The translations under genes were made by a program, and so were the position numbers. Below are positions 1-8,794 of a DNA stretch of 64,000 nucleotides, piece after piece. Under the pieces are notes generated by a model. It did not search any database. It was given only the letters and a program-made list of their open reading frames with translations, and was not told where the DNA came from. Position 1 is the first letter of the stretch; the number at the start of each line of letters is the position of its first letter. Location: NCBI RefSeq assembly GCF_003369565.1, contig NZ_PIOD01000016.1:189314-253313 (forward strand), written 5' to 3'. The DNA comes from Oceanobacillus chungangensis. Lineage in GTDB: Bacteria; Bacillota; Bacilli; Bacillales; Amphibacillaceae.

Positions 1-514
1 TGTAAATCAGTGCCGGGCCAGTTGGTTCACCAATAATCAATCCATCAAGATCATCTGCATAACCTTCTTTTGTTAATTGTTCGGAACCTAATTCACCGAC
101 TTCTTCACCAACAGTTCCCATGAATTTTAGTGTACCGTTAATGTCTGCATCTTCTTCTTTAATTTCAATCATAGCGATTGCTAAAGCTACTAGACCAGAT
201 TTCATATCTGATGAACCACGGCCGTATAATTTGTCACCATCGATTTCAGCCGAGAATGGTGGGAATTTCCATTCGCTTTCGTCACCAGCTGCTACAACAT
301 CTTCGTGCCCGCTAATACCTAAAACTTTACCGTCACCTTTTTTGTAGGTGGCTACTAAGCTTTCACGGCCTTCACGATATTTTACTTTTTCAGATTCAAT
401 CCCATGTTTTTCGAATAGATTCGCTAAGTAATCTGCTACTTCTGCTTCTTTATCATTTACCGATTTTATTTTTATTACATCTTGTAAAATTTTAATTCGT
501 TCCTCTTTATTCAA
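1..514 (-). CDS. M20-family metallo-deacylase (ArgE/DapE-like), N-terminal part
   Basis: Only the first ~171 codons lie in the window; the gene runs off the left edge. Enzymes of this family are cytosolic zinc/cobalt amidohydrolases that remove acyl groups from amino acids (acetylornithine, succinyl-diaminopimelate and relatives). The translation shows GHEDVVAAG (metal-binding His region), YGRGSSDMKSG (bridging Asp) and GTVGEEVGELGS (catalytic and ligand Glu pair), in the normal order. The start is a TTG at 514 with AAGGGAG nine bases upstream; no better ATG is available. The substrate cannot be decided from the N-terminus; ArgE/DapE-type deacylase is the safest name. Confidence 0.88.
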   Translation of the reverse strand, partial: MNKEERIKILQDVIKIKSVNDKEAEVADYLANLFEKHGIESEKVKYREGRESLVATYKKGDGKVLGISGHEDVVAAGDESEWKFPPFSAEIDGDKLYGRGSSDMKSGLVALAIAMIEIKEEDADINGTLKFMGTVGEEVGELGSEQLTKEGYADDLDGLIIGEPTGPALIY

Positions 515-1087
515 TGTATTAGTCTCCCTTCGTTATATATTCTAGTAAGCTTCCAAAAAGACAATTAACTATTTTTCAAACTACATATAGCATTTCTTTC
601 TCTAGTTAAATCGCAATATATAATTTATTACAACGATGAAAGATAATACCACCTTTTTGGATAATAACCAATATACTATCTACCTCATCAAAATGAACTT
701 TTGGTGTTAGTCATACCATACCCCCATAATGTAAAAAGTAATCGAAAGCGAGTAAAAACAGGAAAGATTTGTTTAAAACTATGGGAAAACTCTTATTAAA
801 ACAGCAAATTAACCTTTTATGGCTATAAGTATTTCCAGCATTTCGTCAATGAAAAAACACAGGAACACTATATCTCCTGTGAAAAGTTTAATACCAGACA
901 CTGCGCACCTTGTTAAATTTATTAGAGAAACCACATTTACTTATGACCGCACTAATCCAAATGAGGTTTTATTTGCTGTCTTTCCTTTCCCAGTCTTGAA
1001 TAATTCCAAACTTATCTATTAATTATTTAAACTTTAAAATACGAATTTTTGTGGCATTTCCCAAAATACTAACATACACTATAAAAA
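515..1087. other. Intergenic region with a possible gene relic and terminator
   Basis: AT-rich stretch without a convincing intact gene. On the minus strand, 882-1016 reads as a protein-like segment (KFGIIQDWERKDSK, stop, then NLIWISAVISKCGFSNKFNK) broken by a stop codon. It is followed at 858-881 by a CACAGGA/TCCTGTG hairpin with a T run on the minus strand (851-857). This looks like the tail of a decayed gene with its terminator, but I do not recognise the family. A plus-strand 67-codon frame at 819-1022 has no ribosome binding site and is not called. Confidence 0.3.
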
Positions 1088-1108
1088 ATGAATGAATCAT
1101 TCATTCAT
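1088..1108. promoter_or_regulatory. Perfect 21-bp palindrome, probable TetR operator
   Basis: A perfect palindrome of ten-base arms, ATGAATGAAT and its complement, around one central C. It lies between the likely promoter and the ribosome binding site of the SDR gene, and a TetR regulator is encoded just downstream. TGAATGAATCATTCATTCA-like sites are typical of FadR/YerC-type TetR operators. That the tetR product binds here is inferred from proximity. Confidence 0.7.
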
Positions 1109-1132
1109 AAGAGAGGGGTGTTTTTTATTATT

Positions 1133-2032
1133 ATGAAAGAATATGAATGGATTCTTGAGGAGAAATATGTATTGATTACTGGCGCAACAAATGGAATCGG
1201 GCTTGCAGCAGCAGAAGCCCTAGCTGCACGTGGGGCAAATATCGGAATTATTGCCAGAAACCAGGGAAGGGCCGAAGAAATTTCTAAACAATTAAAGAAA
1301 CAGACCAGCAAACCAATTAAAGTGGATATTTTCATTGCTGATCTTTCCTCTCAAAGAGCCATTCGCCAAGTAGCTCAACAAATTTTGGAAAGGTTCCCAC
1401 GGATTGATATATTAGTGAATAATGCAGGGGCTTTATTCGATAACTTTCAAATGACGGACGAAGGTGTGGAAATGACATGGGCATTGAACCACTTAGCACC
1501 TTTTCTTCTCACTTCACTGCTTTTAGACCGTCTAAGGGAAAGTGACTCAGCTAGGGTTATTAATACCTCTTCACATGGGTACAAGATGGTGAAAAGTGGT
1601 TTGGATTTTGATAATATTAACAGTGAGTATCTCTATAAGGGAATTAAAAAGTTAATGGGCGGTCCAACACTGCGCTATGCACAGACTAAGCTCGCTAATA
1701 TTTTATTTACATCTGAATTGGCACGCCGTCTAGAGCGAACAAATATTACCGTTCATTGTTTTGATCCTGGACTCGTTGCCTCGAATTTTAATCAAAACAA
1801 TGGAAGGATGGCCAAAGCAACAATGGCTGTGATGAAGCTCTTTTCACGTACACCGGAAGAGGGGGCGGATACATTAATATGGCTCGCGGAAAAGAAGGAT
1901 GTCTCCGGACTAAACGGCCAATACTGTGCTGACAGACGATTGAGGGAACTGACGGAAGTGGCTACTGACAAAGAAATGGCAAAAAGACTTTGGAAAATTA
2001 GTGAGGAACAAGTTGGGTTATCACAGAAATAA
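1133..2032 (+). CDS. Short-chain dehydrogenase/reductase (retinol dehydrogenase-like)
   Basis: NAD(P)-dependent oxidoreductase of the classical SDR fold, about 299 residues. Visible motifs are TGATNGIG (residues 16-23, cofactor binding), the NNAG strand motif, VINTSS with the catalytic Ser, and YAQTK (Tyr182, Lys186). The later DPGLVASNF segment is typical of the RDH/WW-oxidoreductase-like subgroup. The substrate is unknown. I place the start at ATG 1133, after an AGAGGGG site at 1112; an upstream in-frame ATG at 1088 falls inside the operator palindrome and has no ribosome binding site. A tetR gene follows 50 bases downstream on the same strand, so the two probably form an autoregulated pair. 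Confidence 0.9.
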   Translation: MKEYEWILEEKYVLITGATNGIGLAAAEALAARGANIGIIARNQGRAEEISKQLKKQTSKPIKVDIFIADLSSQRAIRQVAQQILERFPRIDILVNNAGALFDNFQMTDEGVEMTWALNHLAPFLLTSLLLDRLRESDSARVINTSSHGYKMVKSGLDFDNINSEYLYKGIKKLMGGPTLRYAQTKLANILFTSELARRLERTNITVHCFDPGLVASNFNQNNGRMAKATMAVMKLFSRTPEEGADTLIWLAEKKDVSGLNGQYCADRRLRELTEVATDKEMAKRLWKISEEQVGLSQK

Positions 2033-2082
2033 TTGTTATAATTTTTCGTGTGAAAAAGGCTTATAGAAGAGGATGAACGAAG

Positions 2083-2676
2083 GTGACTCCATTAAATAAT
2101 GACCAACTGGACCAGCTCCGTGATGAGCGGAGAGAACAAATAAAGAAAGCGGCCCTAAAAGTATTTGCTCGGAGAGGACTCGTTGGAACTAAAATGAGCA
2201 TGATTGCTAAGGAAGCAGGCATTAGCCAAGGTCTATCCTATCGATATTACAGTTCCAAGGATGAGCTTTTTATCATACTTGTTAAGGATGCGATGGAAGA
2301 AACAGCTAAGGCATTTGCAACATTAGGACTTATGCAAGGCTCCCCTTCAGAAAAAATCAGAGAATTTACCATAAGAATGCTGGATGCAAGCAATAGACAT
2401 TCCTTTATGCTTGTACAGCAGGTACAAACATCAGATGAAGTACCTGACCAGGCTAAAGATATTGTACAGCAATATCCAACCAGTTCTTTTATTGAGCAAG
2501 TGTTCCCCATATTTAAAGAGGGGCAAGAGAAAGGGGTATTTAGCAAAGGCAATCCATCTGAGCTTTTGATGCTCTATTTCTCAGTCATCTCTGGTTTGAT
2601 GTTGCTGCCTCATGGATTAGATGGGATTAACTTAAATCATAATGTTGACAAATTAATGAAAATATTAAAGCAATGA
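2083..2676 (+). CDS. TetR/AcrR-family transcriptional regulator
   Basis: 197-residue one-component repressor. The N-terminal helix-turn-helix spans roughly residues 20-65 (FARRGLVGTKMSMIAKEAGI, then YRYYSSKDELF), the standard TetR DNA-binding domain; the C-terminal half is the variable ligand and dimerisation part. It starts at GTG 2083, with AAGAGGA nine bases upstream. It probably represses the SDR gene and itself through the palindrome at 1088-1108; the ligand is not predictable. A hairpin with an 11-bp outer stem follows the stop codon. Confidence 0.92.
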   Translation: MTPLNNDQLDQLRDERREQIKKAALKVFARRGLVGTKMSMIAKEAGISQGLSYRYYSSKDELFIILVKDAMEETAKAFATLGLMQGSPSEKIREFTIRMLDASNRHSFMLVQQVQTSDEVPDQAKDIVQQYPTSSFIEQVFPIFKEGQEKGVFSKGNPSELLMLYFSVISGLMLLPHGLDGINLNHNVDKLMKILKQ

Positions 2677-2689
2677 AACTAACAAATTC

Positions 2690-2742
2690 AAGTCACCTAT
2701 CGTCATGGACTCTAACCGGATCGTTATGACAATAGGTGACTT
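2690..2742 (+). terminator. Hairpin after tetR
   Basis: AAGTCACCTAT pairs with ATAGGTGACTT, and the inner GTCAT pairs with ATGAC, giving a long stem. Only a weak T-rich tail (TATTTTCTG) follows. Confidence 0.6.
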
Positions 2743-2879
2743 ATTTTCTGAACGTATTCAATCCTCATAAGTGAAACTAATCTCATAGTATTTCATAATT
2801 ATTATCTTGTTTTTTTTTGGAAATTTATTCGAGGATTATAACTGAAATATCTTTAAATATATTATTATTTTTCTCTCAT

Positions 2880-3359
2880 TTACTTATGATATGGTTCATT
2901 CCTAATAATCCGAAACCCACGATACACCTGCTCAACCAATATCAACCGCATCAGCTGATGTGGAAACGTCATCTTAGAAAATGACAACCCCATATCGCTG
3001 CGCTTTTGAACTGCTTCACTAATCCCAAGCGATCCACCAATAACAAACGCAATCTTGCTTTTGCCATATGTGGCGAGCTCATCCATCTTCGCTGCCAGTT
3101 GCTCCGAGCTTAGCATTTTCCCGTTTATTTCTAATGTAATGACATATGTGTCAGCACTAATATGACTTAAAATCCGTTCTCCTTCTTTCCGTTTCACTTC
3201 CAGCATTTCCGCTCCACTCATATTTTCCGGTGCTTTTTCATCCGGTACTTCGATGATGTCTACCTTTGCATAGGCAGTTAATCGTTTTAAATATTCCTGG
3301 ATTCCTTGTTTTAGGTATTTTTCCTTTAGTTTTCCGACGGTTACAATTGAAATTTTCAT
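2880..3359 (-). CDS. rlmH: 23S rRNA (pseudouridine1915-N3)-methyltransferase RlmH
   Basis: 159 residues, the exact family length. RlmH is a SPOUT-class methyltransferase that methylates pseudouridine 1915 in helix 69 of 23S rRNA on assembled ribosomes, using SAM. It begins [20 protein letters not shown], carries the knot-loop [10 protein letters not shown] glycine-rich SAM site, and ends in the conserved [10 protein letters not shown] tail. In Bacillus this gene lies a few genes from walRKHIJ-htrC near the origin; here it is about 17 kb away from htrC, with accessory genes between. It looks like a single-gene transcription unit. Confidence 0.97.
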   Translation of the reverse strand: MKISIVTVGKLKEKYLKQGIQEYLKRLTAYAKVDIIEVPDEKAPENMSGAEMLEVKRKEGERILSHISADTYVITLEINGKMLSSEQLAAKMDELATYGKSKIAFVIGGSLGISEAVQKRSDMGLSFSKMTFPHQLMRLILVEQVYRGFRIIRNEPYHK

Positions 3360-3707
3360 CTATTTTCCGATCCTTTTCTAATTGCTTTTAGGCAATGATG
3401 TTTTTATTAACACAAGCTTCTAATTAGAGTTTACCCTATAACATAAGCAAAATAAATGATTACTCAAACCTCACTGCGATAGTCTTTCATATTTGAAATT
3501 TGGCGCTCCCCAAGCCTTTTGGCGATTGCCTTAGTTGCACTTATGTAGAAAGAAATATGCTTTTTCTTTCTTTACTGCCATAAATGTTTTACCTTTTTAC
3601 AACTGCTTACTCTACTCTCACATTTTCATGATTTAGGAAAATATTTCCTAAATATGTTTAAAAATATTATTATTGGTAATATACCCTATTAAAGGTGTGA
3701 TGATAAA
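3360..3707. other. Intergenic region holding a short dispersed repeat
   Basis: At 3510-3545 lies a copy of the short repeat whose minus-strand form is ATAAGTGCAACTAAGGC, followed by GCC-loop-GGC and CTTGG. Other copies are at 8625, 10397 and 59051. Each copy lies upstream of a minus-strand gene start, here about 150 bp before rlmH. Nothing else was recognised. Confidence 0.6.
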
Positions 3708-3872
3708 TTGAAAACAAGGGAAACATTAGAGCTTCAGATTGAGAAGCTTAGATCTAAAATGTACCATGCCCTCGAAAAGGGCGAGCATTACGATCAAGTT
3801 GTTGCAATATCCAAGGAATTAGACCGATTGCTTAATAAACTGGAGGATATACATAACAAGACGAATACATAA
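3708..3872 (+). CDS. Spo0E-family aspartyl-phosphate phosphatase
   Basis: A 54-residue gene missed by longer ORF cut-offs. Spo0E-like proteins are small helical hairpins that dephosphorylate Spo0A-P, holding back sporulation. The product contains the family signature SKELDRLL near residues 35-42, preceded by an amphipathic helix with IEKLRSKMYHALEKG. The start is TTG 3708 with AAAGGTG ten bases upstream. A strong bidirectional terminator follows directly. It stands alone between rlmH and a convergent transporter. Family membership is clear from the motif; the precise target (Spo0A-P or another regulator) is inferred. Confidence 0.88.
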   Translation: MKTRETLELQIEKLRSKMYHALEKGEHYDQVVAISKELDRLLNKLEDIHNKTNT

Positions 3873-3873
3873 C

Positions 3874-3913
3874 AAAAATGACTCCCCTAAGTGAAAATAG
3901 GCGAGTCATTTTT
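3874..3913. terminator. Bidirectional terminator
   Basis: AAAAATGACTC pairs with GAGTCATTTTT across an 18-base loop. It serves both the Spo0E-like gene (+) and the convergent MFS gene (-). Confidence 0.9.
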
Positions 3914-3920
3914 GTTAGCT

Positions 3921-5180
3921 TTATTCTGCAGCCCTATTATCTGGTACAAAGATAAGAAAAATAAACCCAATAACAAACAAAATAATGAGGCTAAATACAC
4001 CATATGACGTACTTCCTGTTAGCTGCGCAGTAACACCAACTAAAAACGGACCGAGAATCGCAGCAAATTTGCCAAATATATTATAGAAGCCAAAGAACTC
4101 ATTCGCTCTTTCCTTCGGTACAATTTGTGCGAAATATGAACGGCTAAGTGCCTGAATCCCTCCCTGTGCGGTTGCCACAAGCATTGCCAGTACCCAGAAA
4201 TCGGTAATCGTTTCTAGAAATATCGCATAGATACAGATGACGATATAGATTAAGATACCGGTATAGAGCATCCGCTTCGCACCGAATTTCTTGGCGAGGT
4301 ATCCGAATAATATCGCAAATGGCGCTGCAACTACTTGTACAGCTAGTAATGCAATAATAAGATCGGTTGCGCCGAGTCCTAAATCGGTTCCATATGCTGT
4401 CGACATTGAAATTATTGTACCAACACCATCAATATAGAAGAAATAGGCGATTAAAAATAAGAAGATGGTACGATATTGCTTAATATCTCGGAATGTCTGC
4501 CACAGGCGTTTGAAGCTGCTGGCGATAATTCTAGGTTCCCGCTCAACATAGTGGAGCTGATGGACGTTTTTAATCATTGGAATGGCAAAAGTGATCCACC
4601 ATACCGCTGTTATTAGGAAAGCAATTCGACTTGCTGTCGTTGACGAAATCGGAATGATTTCTAGCTGTGCTAGCATGATGACGGCGATACTTAAAACAAA
4701 GGGAATCGAGCTCCCGATATAGCCTAAAGCATATCCCCTTGCCGACACATCATCCATCCGCTCCTTCGTTGTGACATCGACGATAAACGCATCATAGAAG
4801 ACGACTGCACCCCTGGATCCTATAGAGGTAAACGTATAAATAATTAATAATAATATCCAACTATCACTTGGGACGAATAGAAGTGATAACGTCGCTAATG
4901 TACCCATCGTGAAGAAAAATCGGAAGAACTTCTTCTTCATTCCCTTATAATCGGCAATTGTCCCTAATATCGGACCGAGCAGCGCTAAGATTAATGTTGC
5001 AATTGAAATCGTATACCCTAAATATGCTGTTGAATCTACATCGGCGACACCTGCATTTTCTGCAACGGCTTTATAATAGATTGGAAATATAGCGGTTGTA
5101 ATGATAATCGAATAAGCAGAGTCCGCCCAATCATACATCATCCAGCTCTTCTCTTTTTTACTAAACTTTCCCAAGCACAT
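3921..5180 (-). CDS. MFS transporter, UMF1/Atg22-like family
   Basis: About 419 residues with some twelve hydrophobic segments. The N-terminus [16 protein letters not shown] is the signature of the UMF1 (Vps22/Atg22-like) branch of the major facilitator superfamily, whose bacterial substrates are largely undefined. In-frame TTG at 5192 is part of the GGAGGAGGG ribosome binding site, so I choose ATG 5180; TTG 5174 is another possibility. It is a monocistronic gene, convergent with the Spo0E-like gene and divergent from the next MFS gene. Confidence 0.88.
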   Translation of the reverse strand: MCLGKFSKKEKSWMMYDWADSAYSIIITTAIFPIYYKAVAENAGVADVDSTAYLGYTISIATLILALLGPILGTIADYKGMKKKFFRFFFTMGTLATLSLLFVPSDSWILLLIIYTFTSIGSRGAVVFYDAFIVDVTTKERMDDVSARGYALGYIGSSIPFVLSIAVIMLAQLEIIPISSTTASRIAFLITAVWWITFAIPMIKNVHQLHYVEREPRIIASSFKRLWQTFRDIKQYRTIFLFLIAYFFYIDGVGTIISMSTAYGTDLGLGATDLIIALLAVQVVAAPFAILFGYLAKKFGAKRMLYTGILIYIVICIYAIFLETITDFWVLAMLVATAQGGIQALSRSYFAQIVPKERANEFFGFYNIFGKFAAILGPFLVGVTAQLTGSTSYGVFSLIILFVIGFIFLIFVPDNRAAE

Positions 5181-5355
5181 TCCCTCCTCCAATAGACCTA
5201 TATTCTAGTGTACAACATCAATTAGTAGATTACAGTTATAATATGAAAAACTTTACAATTTTAAAACAATTATCAGGAAAGGTAGGTAGTTTTCTTTTCC
5301 CATATAATCAGATAGAACAATAATAACAGATTACTGTTTGAAGAGAATGAATTTA

Positions 5356-5385
5356 TTGACAGATTTTTTCTATGTTTATTATACT
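5356..5385 (+). promoter_or_regulatory. SigA-type promoter for the MFS gene at 5445
   Basis: TTGACA at 5356-5361 and TATACT at 5380-5385, with an 18-base spacer, 60 bases before the start codon. Confidence 0.7.
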
Positions 5386-5444
5386 TAGGTAACTAAATAA
5401 CAATATAATGTTCCATATTATGGTTAAGAAACGAGGATCATCCG

Positions 5445-6671
5445 TTGCAAAAACAAACGAAAGCTTCAGAAAAATTATGGTCAAAATATTTCATTCTAAC
5501 ATTTGTATACGCTTTATTTACATCCACTGCTAACAATATGTTATTAACAGGACTCCCGCTTTACGCAATCCATCTTGGTGGCGATAATTCCATCTCAGGA
5601 TTGCTTTTTGGTCTTTTCATGCTTTTCGCTATTTTGACCCGTCCGCTTTTTGGTAAATTGATCGACGAAAAAAGCAGAAGATTGGTGCTGATTGCCGGGG
5701 GGGTTATATCAGCGGTTCTTAGCCTTTCCTATGTATTCGCCTTTTCCATCGGTCTATTGCTTTTATTTAGAGCGTTACACGGATTCGGATTCAGTGCAAC
5801 GACAAATGCTTCCGGAACGATTGTTTCCGATATAGTTCCAAAAAGCAAACTAGCAGAGGGGATTGGCTATTTTGGATTAGCAAATACGCTCGCTACTGCT
5901 GTAGGTCCCGCCTTAAGCTTGTTTATCATCATGAATTTTAATTATAATCTGCTATTTATCGTTTCATCATTTATCGGTTTCATCGCATTATTCTGCAGCT
6001 TTTTTATTAATTATGAGCAAAAGCATGTGGAGCCTGAACATAAATTATCCACTATTAAAGTAAAAAGAAAACTCACGGATATGATTTACGAAAAAACAGC
6101 ATTGCCAACAGCTTTAGTAACGATATTTATTTTTGTAGCGATGGGGGCAACATTGACGTTTATCCCAACGTATGCACTTTCTCTAGGGATAGAGGATATT
6201 GGGATATATTTTACAGTCTATTCATTTGCTCTATTGTTTACGAGAATTGCTGGTGGGAAATTGGCTGATAAATACGGATATTCATTCGTTATCATCCCAG
6301 GCTTAATAATGATGGTTCTATCATTCGTCATTTTGGCATATGCAACATCATTACCAGCTTTTCTAGCCTCAGCCGGTCTGTATGGATTAGGTTTAGGATC
6401 TGTTGACCCAACATTAAATGCAGTGATGATTCGTCTTTGCCCACCGGATAGAAGAGGTGCAGGGAATTCTACCCTTTTTACTGCCAAAGATATAGGTGGC
6501 GGCTTCGGTGCAGTCATCCTAGGATTCATTTCACTTAGTCAAGGTTTCAGGTCTGTTTATCTTTACTGTGCTCTAAGCATTATCATCGGACTGATTGCTT
6601 ATCATTTCATCCTAAGAAAACAGATAAGCAGTATGGAGAATACTGATGCTGGGATAAAGCAAAGTGCATAG
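5445..6671 (+). CDS. MFS transporter, drug/sugar efflux-type
   Basis: 408-residue inner-membrane protein with about twelve membrane spans. The loop between spans 2 and 3 reads RPLFGKLIDEKSRR, the usual MFS motif A. A large family of DHA1-type (arabinose-efflux/multidrug-like) exporters looks like this; the substrate is unknown. The start is TTG 5445 with ACGAGGA seven bases upstream, and a good promoter lies at 5356-5385. The neighbouring cupin gene is 120 bases downstream and could be co-transcribed, though no functional link is obvious. Confidence 0.88.
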   Translation: MQKQTKASEKLWSKYFILTFVYALFTSTANNMLLTGLPLYAIHLGGDNSISGLLFGLFMLFAILTRPLFGKLIDEKSRRLVLIAGGVISAVLSLSYVFAFSIGLLLLFRALHGFGFSATTNASGTIVSDIVPKSKLAEGIGYFGLANTLATAVGPALSLFIIMNFNYNLLFIVSSFIGFIALFCSFFINYEQKHVEPEHKLSTIKVKRKLTDMIYEKTALPTALVTIFIFVAMGATLTFIPTYALSLGIEDIGIYFTVYSFALLFTRIAGGKLADKYGYSFVIIPGLIMMVLSFVILAYATSLPAFLASAGLYGLGLGSVDPTLNAVMIRLCPPDRRGAGNSTLFTAKDIGGGFGAVILGFISLSQGFRSVYLYCALSIIIGLIAYHFILRKQISSMENTDAGIKQSA

Positions 6672-6791
6672 TGTGAAAAGGTTAAGCTAGGCACATTCCT
6701 TAATCGTGGGGAATATATTATAAGCGGAACGATAATTTAAGATTCCTCCTGCTCGCCTGAGTGGAATGAATATTTGAAGGGAATGAGCAAA

Positions 6792-7361
6792 ATGTACGTT
6801 GTTCCTAATATGTACCCATACCCTTATCCTTATTACATCAACGCAACAGTGTATTCATACATCCCAAGACAGCCGATGTACTGGGGTTTCATTGATGAAA
6901 TAGCATATGACGAACGAATTTCTTATTTACAGCCATCAAATGACGAATCCATTGGACTAAAAGATTATGGAAAAGGACCATCAATAGTGAATATCGATAA
7001 AGCTGTGGAGAAGAACAATACATTTCGCACTGTCTTATGGACAGGTAATCACTTACAAGTTGCTCTAATGAGTCTCAACGTCGGGGAAGATATCGGTATG
7101 GAAGTTCATCCTGCCGTTGATCAATTTCTACGTATTGAAGATGGGCAAGGAATCGTTCAAATCGGGGATAAGAAGGGGAAATTATATATTCAGGAAAAAG
7201 TGTCTGATGGTGATGCTATCATGGTTCCCGCTGGAAAATGGCATAATCTAATCAATACGGGAGATAAAGACCTTAAACTTTATACAATCTATGCCCCGCC
7301 TGAGCACCCCTTAGGTAATGTTCATAAAACAAAAGCAGATGCAATGGCTGCTCATAACTAA
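6792..7361 (+). CDS. Cupin-domain protein with Tyr/Pro-rich N-terminus
   Basis: About 189 residues. The C-terminal ~110 residues form a single cupin barrel. Motif 1 is degenerate (GMEVHPAVDQFLRIEDGQG, keeping the Gly, His and Glu positions) and motif 2 is GDAIMVPAGKWHNLIN with the conserved Pro and His. The N-terminus has a striking MYPYPYPYY run, reminiscent of surface or spore-coat associated proteins, but that is only an impression. ATG 6792 is preferred because GAAGGGA sits nine bases upstream; ATG 6783 abuts the ribosome binding site and the TTG at 6774 overlaps it. Function unknown; cupins of this size are often metal-binding isomerases or dioxygenases. Confidence 0.85.
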   Translation: MYVVPNMYPYPYPYYINATVYSYIPRQPMYWGFIDEIAYDERISYLQPSNDESIGLKDYGKGPSIVNIDKAVEKNNTFRTVLWTGNHLQVALMSLNVGEDIGMEVHPAVDQFLRIEDGQGIVQIGDKKGKLYIQEKVSDGDAIMVPAGKWHNLINTGDKDLKLYTIYAPPEHPLGNVHKTKADAMAAHN

Positions 7362-7365
7362 TATA

Positions 7366-7406
7366 AAACCCAGCGTATCTACTCGTAAGTGAAGATCGCT
7401 GGGTTT
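7366..7406. terminator. Bidirectional terminator
   Basis: AAACCCAGCG pairs with CGCTGGGTTT between the convergent cupin and TraB-family genes. Confidence 0.88.
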
Positions 7407-7421
7407 CTAATGTTTTTTCTT

Positions 7422-8594
7422 TTAGTGTATTAAGTTATCAATAAACAAACGGACAACATCCGCTCCGCCAATAAACGTTCCGAGTGAGCTTCCAATGTTG
7501 GCGAATACGACAACGAGTAAGACACGCGTCACTTTATTTTTCCAGAATCCTTTAAAGCTAAAAACATCCTCTGATAAACGCTCGAAATCTCTCACCGTTG
7601 GCTTGCTGAAATATGCTTGAACAAAGCCGGCGAACCAGCCTGCAGCTGTGAGTGGATCCAGGGCCGATATCGGTGCCATTACAAAGGCGGTGAGAATCGC
7701 TATTGGATGGCCGAGTGCTATCGCTACACCAAGTGCGGAAAGTGCACCATGCCAAAGTATCCAGCTTGTTGCCTGTTGCATCCCTGCGACAGGATTTGAA
7801 ATAAAAGTATAGGCAACCATCGCAATAATTAACAGTGGTATCATCAAGCCAACGATCTTCGGCCACTTCGGTTTCGCTGGTCGTACAGTCAGCTGTTTTA
7901 AATCATGCTCCTTATATATTTCCTTCGTGATACCTGGAACATGTGCAGCACCAAGGACTGCGACAACCTTATCTCCGGGAGCATTCTTGATTTTCTGTGC
8001 TAAATACTGATCACGTTCATCAATTAACGGCTTTTTAAGCTTCGGAAAATAATCGGTAAACTCCTGCAGCATTGCATTAATCGTATCCTGATTTTTCATC
8101 TTTTCCAGTTCTTCTTCTGAGATGCTTTCCTTACTAAAAACACTTCCAACGATTTGCGCAAGCAGCATCGATTTCCCTTTAAAACCGATATTTCCCCATA
8201 TCCGTGAAAAGGTAATCTGGATATTCCGGTCGGCAAGTACGAGATTCGCTCCGGTTTCCTTTGCAGATTCAATCCCTTGGATCATTTCCTGTCCAGCACT
8301 GATGCCGAATTGACTTGCCATTCTTTTTTGAAATGAGGAAATCGCAAGGTTCATTAATAGCAGACTCGCCTTCTTGTCCTTAATTACCTTGAATATATTC
8401 GTATCGCTCCACTTATTTCCCTCTGTAATCGATTCATAGCGCTGTTCATCGAGTTCTATACAGACGGAATCTGGCCGCTCTGATTCAATTACTTCTTTTA
8501 CCTGTTCTGCACTATGCTTCGACACATGGGCAGTCCCAATAAGAATAATCTCTTTATTATCTATATGTAATCGGGTTATGTTTTCCTCCACCAT
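7422..8594 (-). CDS. TraB/PrgY-family membrane protein
   Basis: 390 residues. The N-terminal half is the TraB domain (PF01963-type): IILIGTAHVSKHSAEQV and CIELDEQRY at residues ~15-50, and VVAVLGAAHVPGI near residue 215, with the conserved GxxH pairs thought to form a metalloprotease-like site related to Tiki/EreA. The C-terminal ~150 residues hold several membrane spans. Enterococcal TraB/PrgY reduce peptide pheromone activity; the role of chromosomal Bacillaceae homologues is not established. It begins at ATG 8594 behind GGAAGG. A degenerate copy of the short ATAAGTGCAACTAAGGC repeat lies just upstream. Confidence 0.9.
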   Translation of the reverse strand: MVEENITRLHIDNKEIILIGTAHVSKHSAEQVKEVIESERPDSVCIELDEQRYESITEGNKWSDTNIFKVIKDKKASLLLMNLAISSFQKRMASQFGISAGQEMIQGIESAKETGANLVLADRNIQITFSRIWGNIGFKGKSMLLAQIVGSVFSKESISEEELEKMKNQDTINAMLQEFTDYFPKLKKPLIDERDQYLAQKIKNAPGDKVVAVLGAAHVPGITKEIYKEHDLKQLTVRPAKPKWPKIVGLMIPLLIIAMVAYTFISNPVAGMQQATSWILWHGALSALGVAIALGHPIAILTAFVMAPISALDPLTAAGWFAGFVQAYFSKPTVRDFERLSEDVFSFKGFWKNKVTRVLLVVVFANIGSSLGTFIGGADVVRLFIDNLIH

Positions 8595-8624
8595 CAGTTA
8601 CCTTCCTTTTATTAGAAAAATAGG

Positions 8625-8664
8625 GGTTAACCAAGCCTTTAAAAACAGCCTCAGTTGCGCTAAT
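8625..8664 (-). repeat. Short dispersed repeat, degenerate copy
   Basis: On the minus strand this reads ATTAGCGCAACTGAGGC, a spacer, then GGCTTGG: a decayed version of the element at 3510, 10397 and 59051. It is 30 to 70 bases upstream of the TraB-family start codon. Confidence 0.55.
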
Positions 8665-8794
8665 GTTTTACACATTCTTACTTGTGAAAAAACCTTGGTT
8701 GCACCTCTGCTAACACAAGACGCTTATTATCATTCTAAACTACTATCGTGCATAATAGTATTTATTTTTTATTAACTTATTCTATTCTATTATC

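Noticed and set aside
819..1022. 67-codon plus-strand ORF
   Set aside because: No ribosome binding site, unusual composition, and the opposite strand looks more protein-like.
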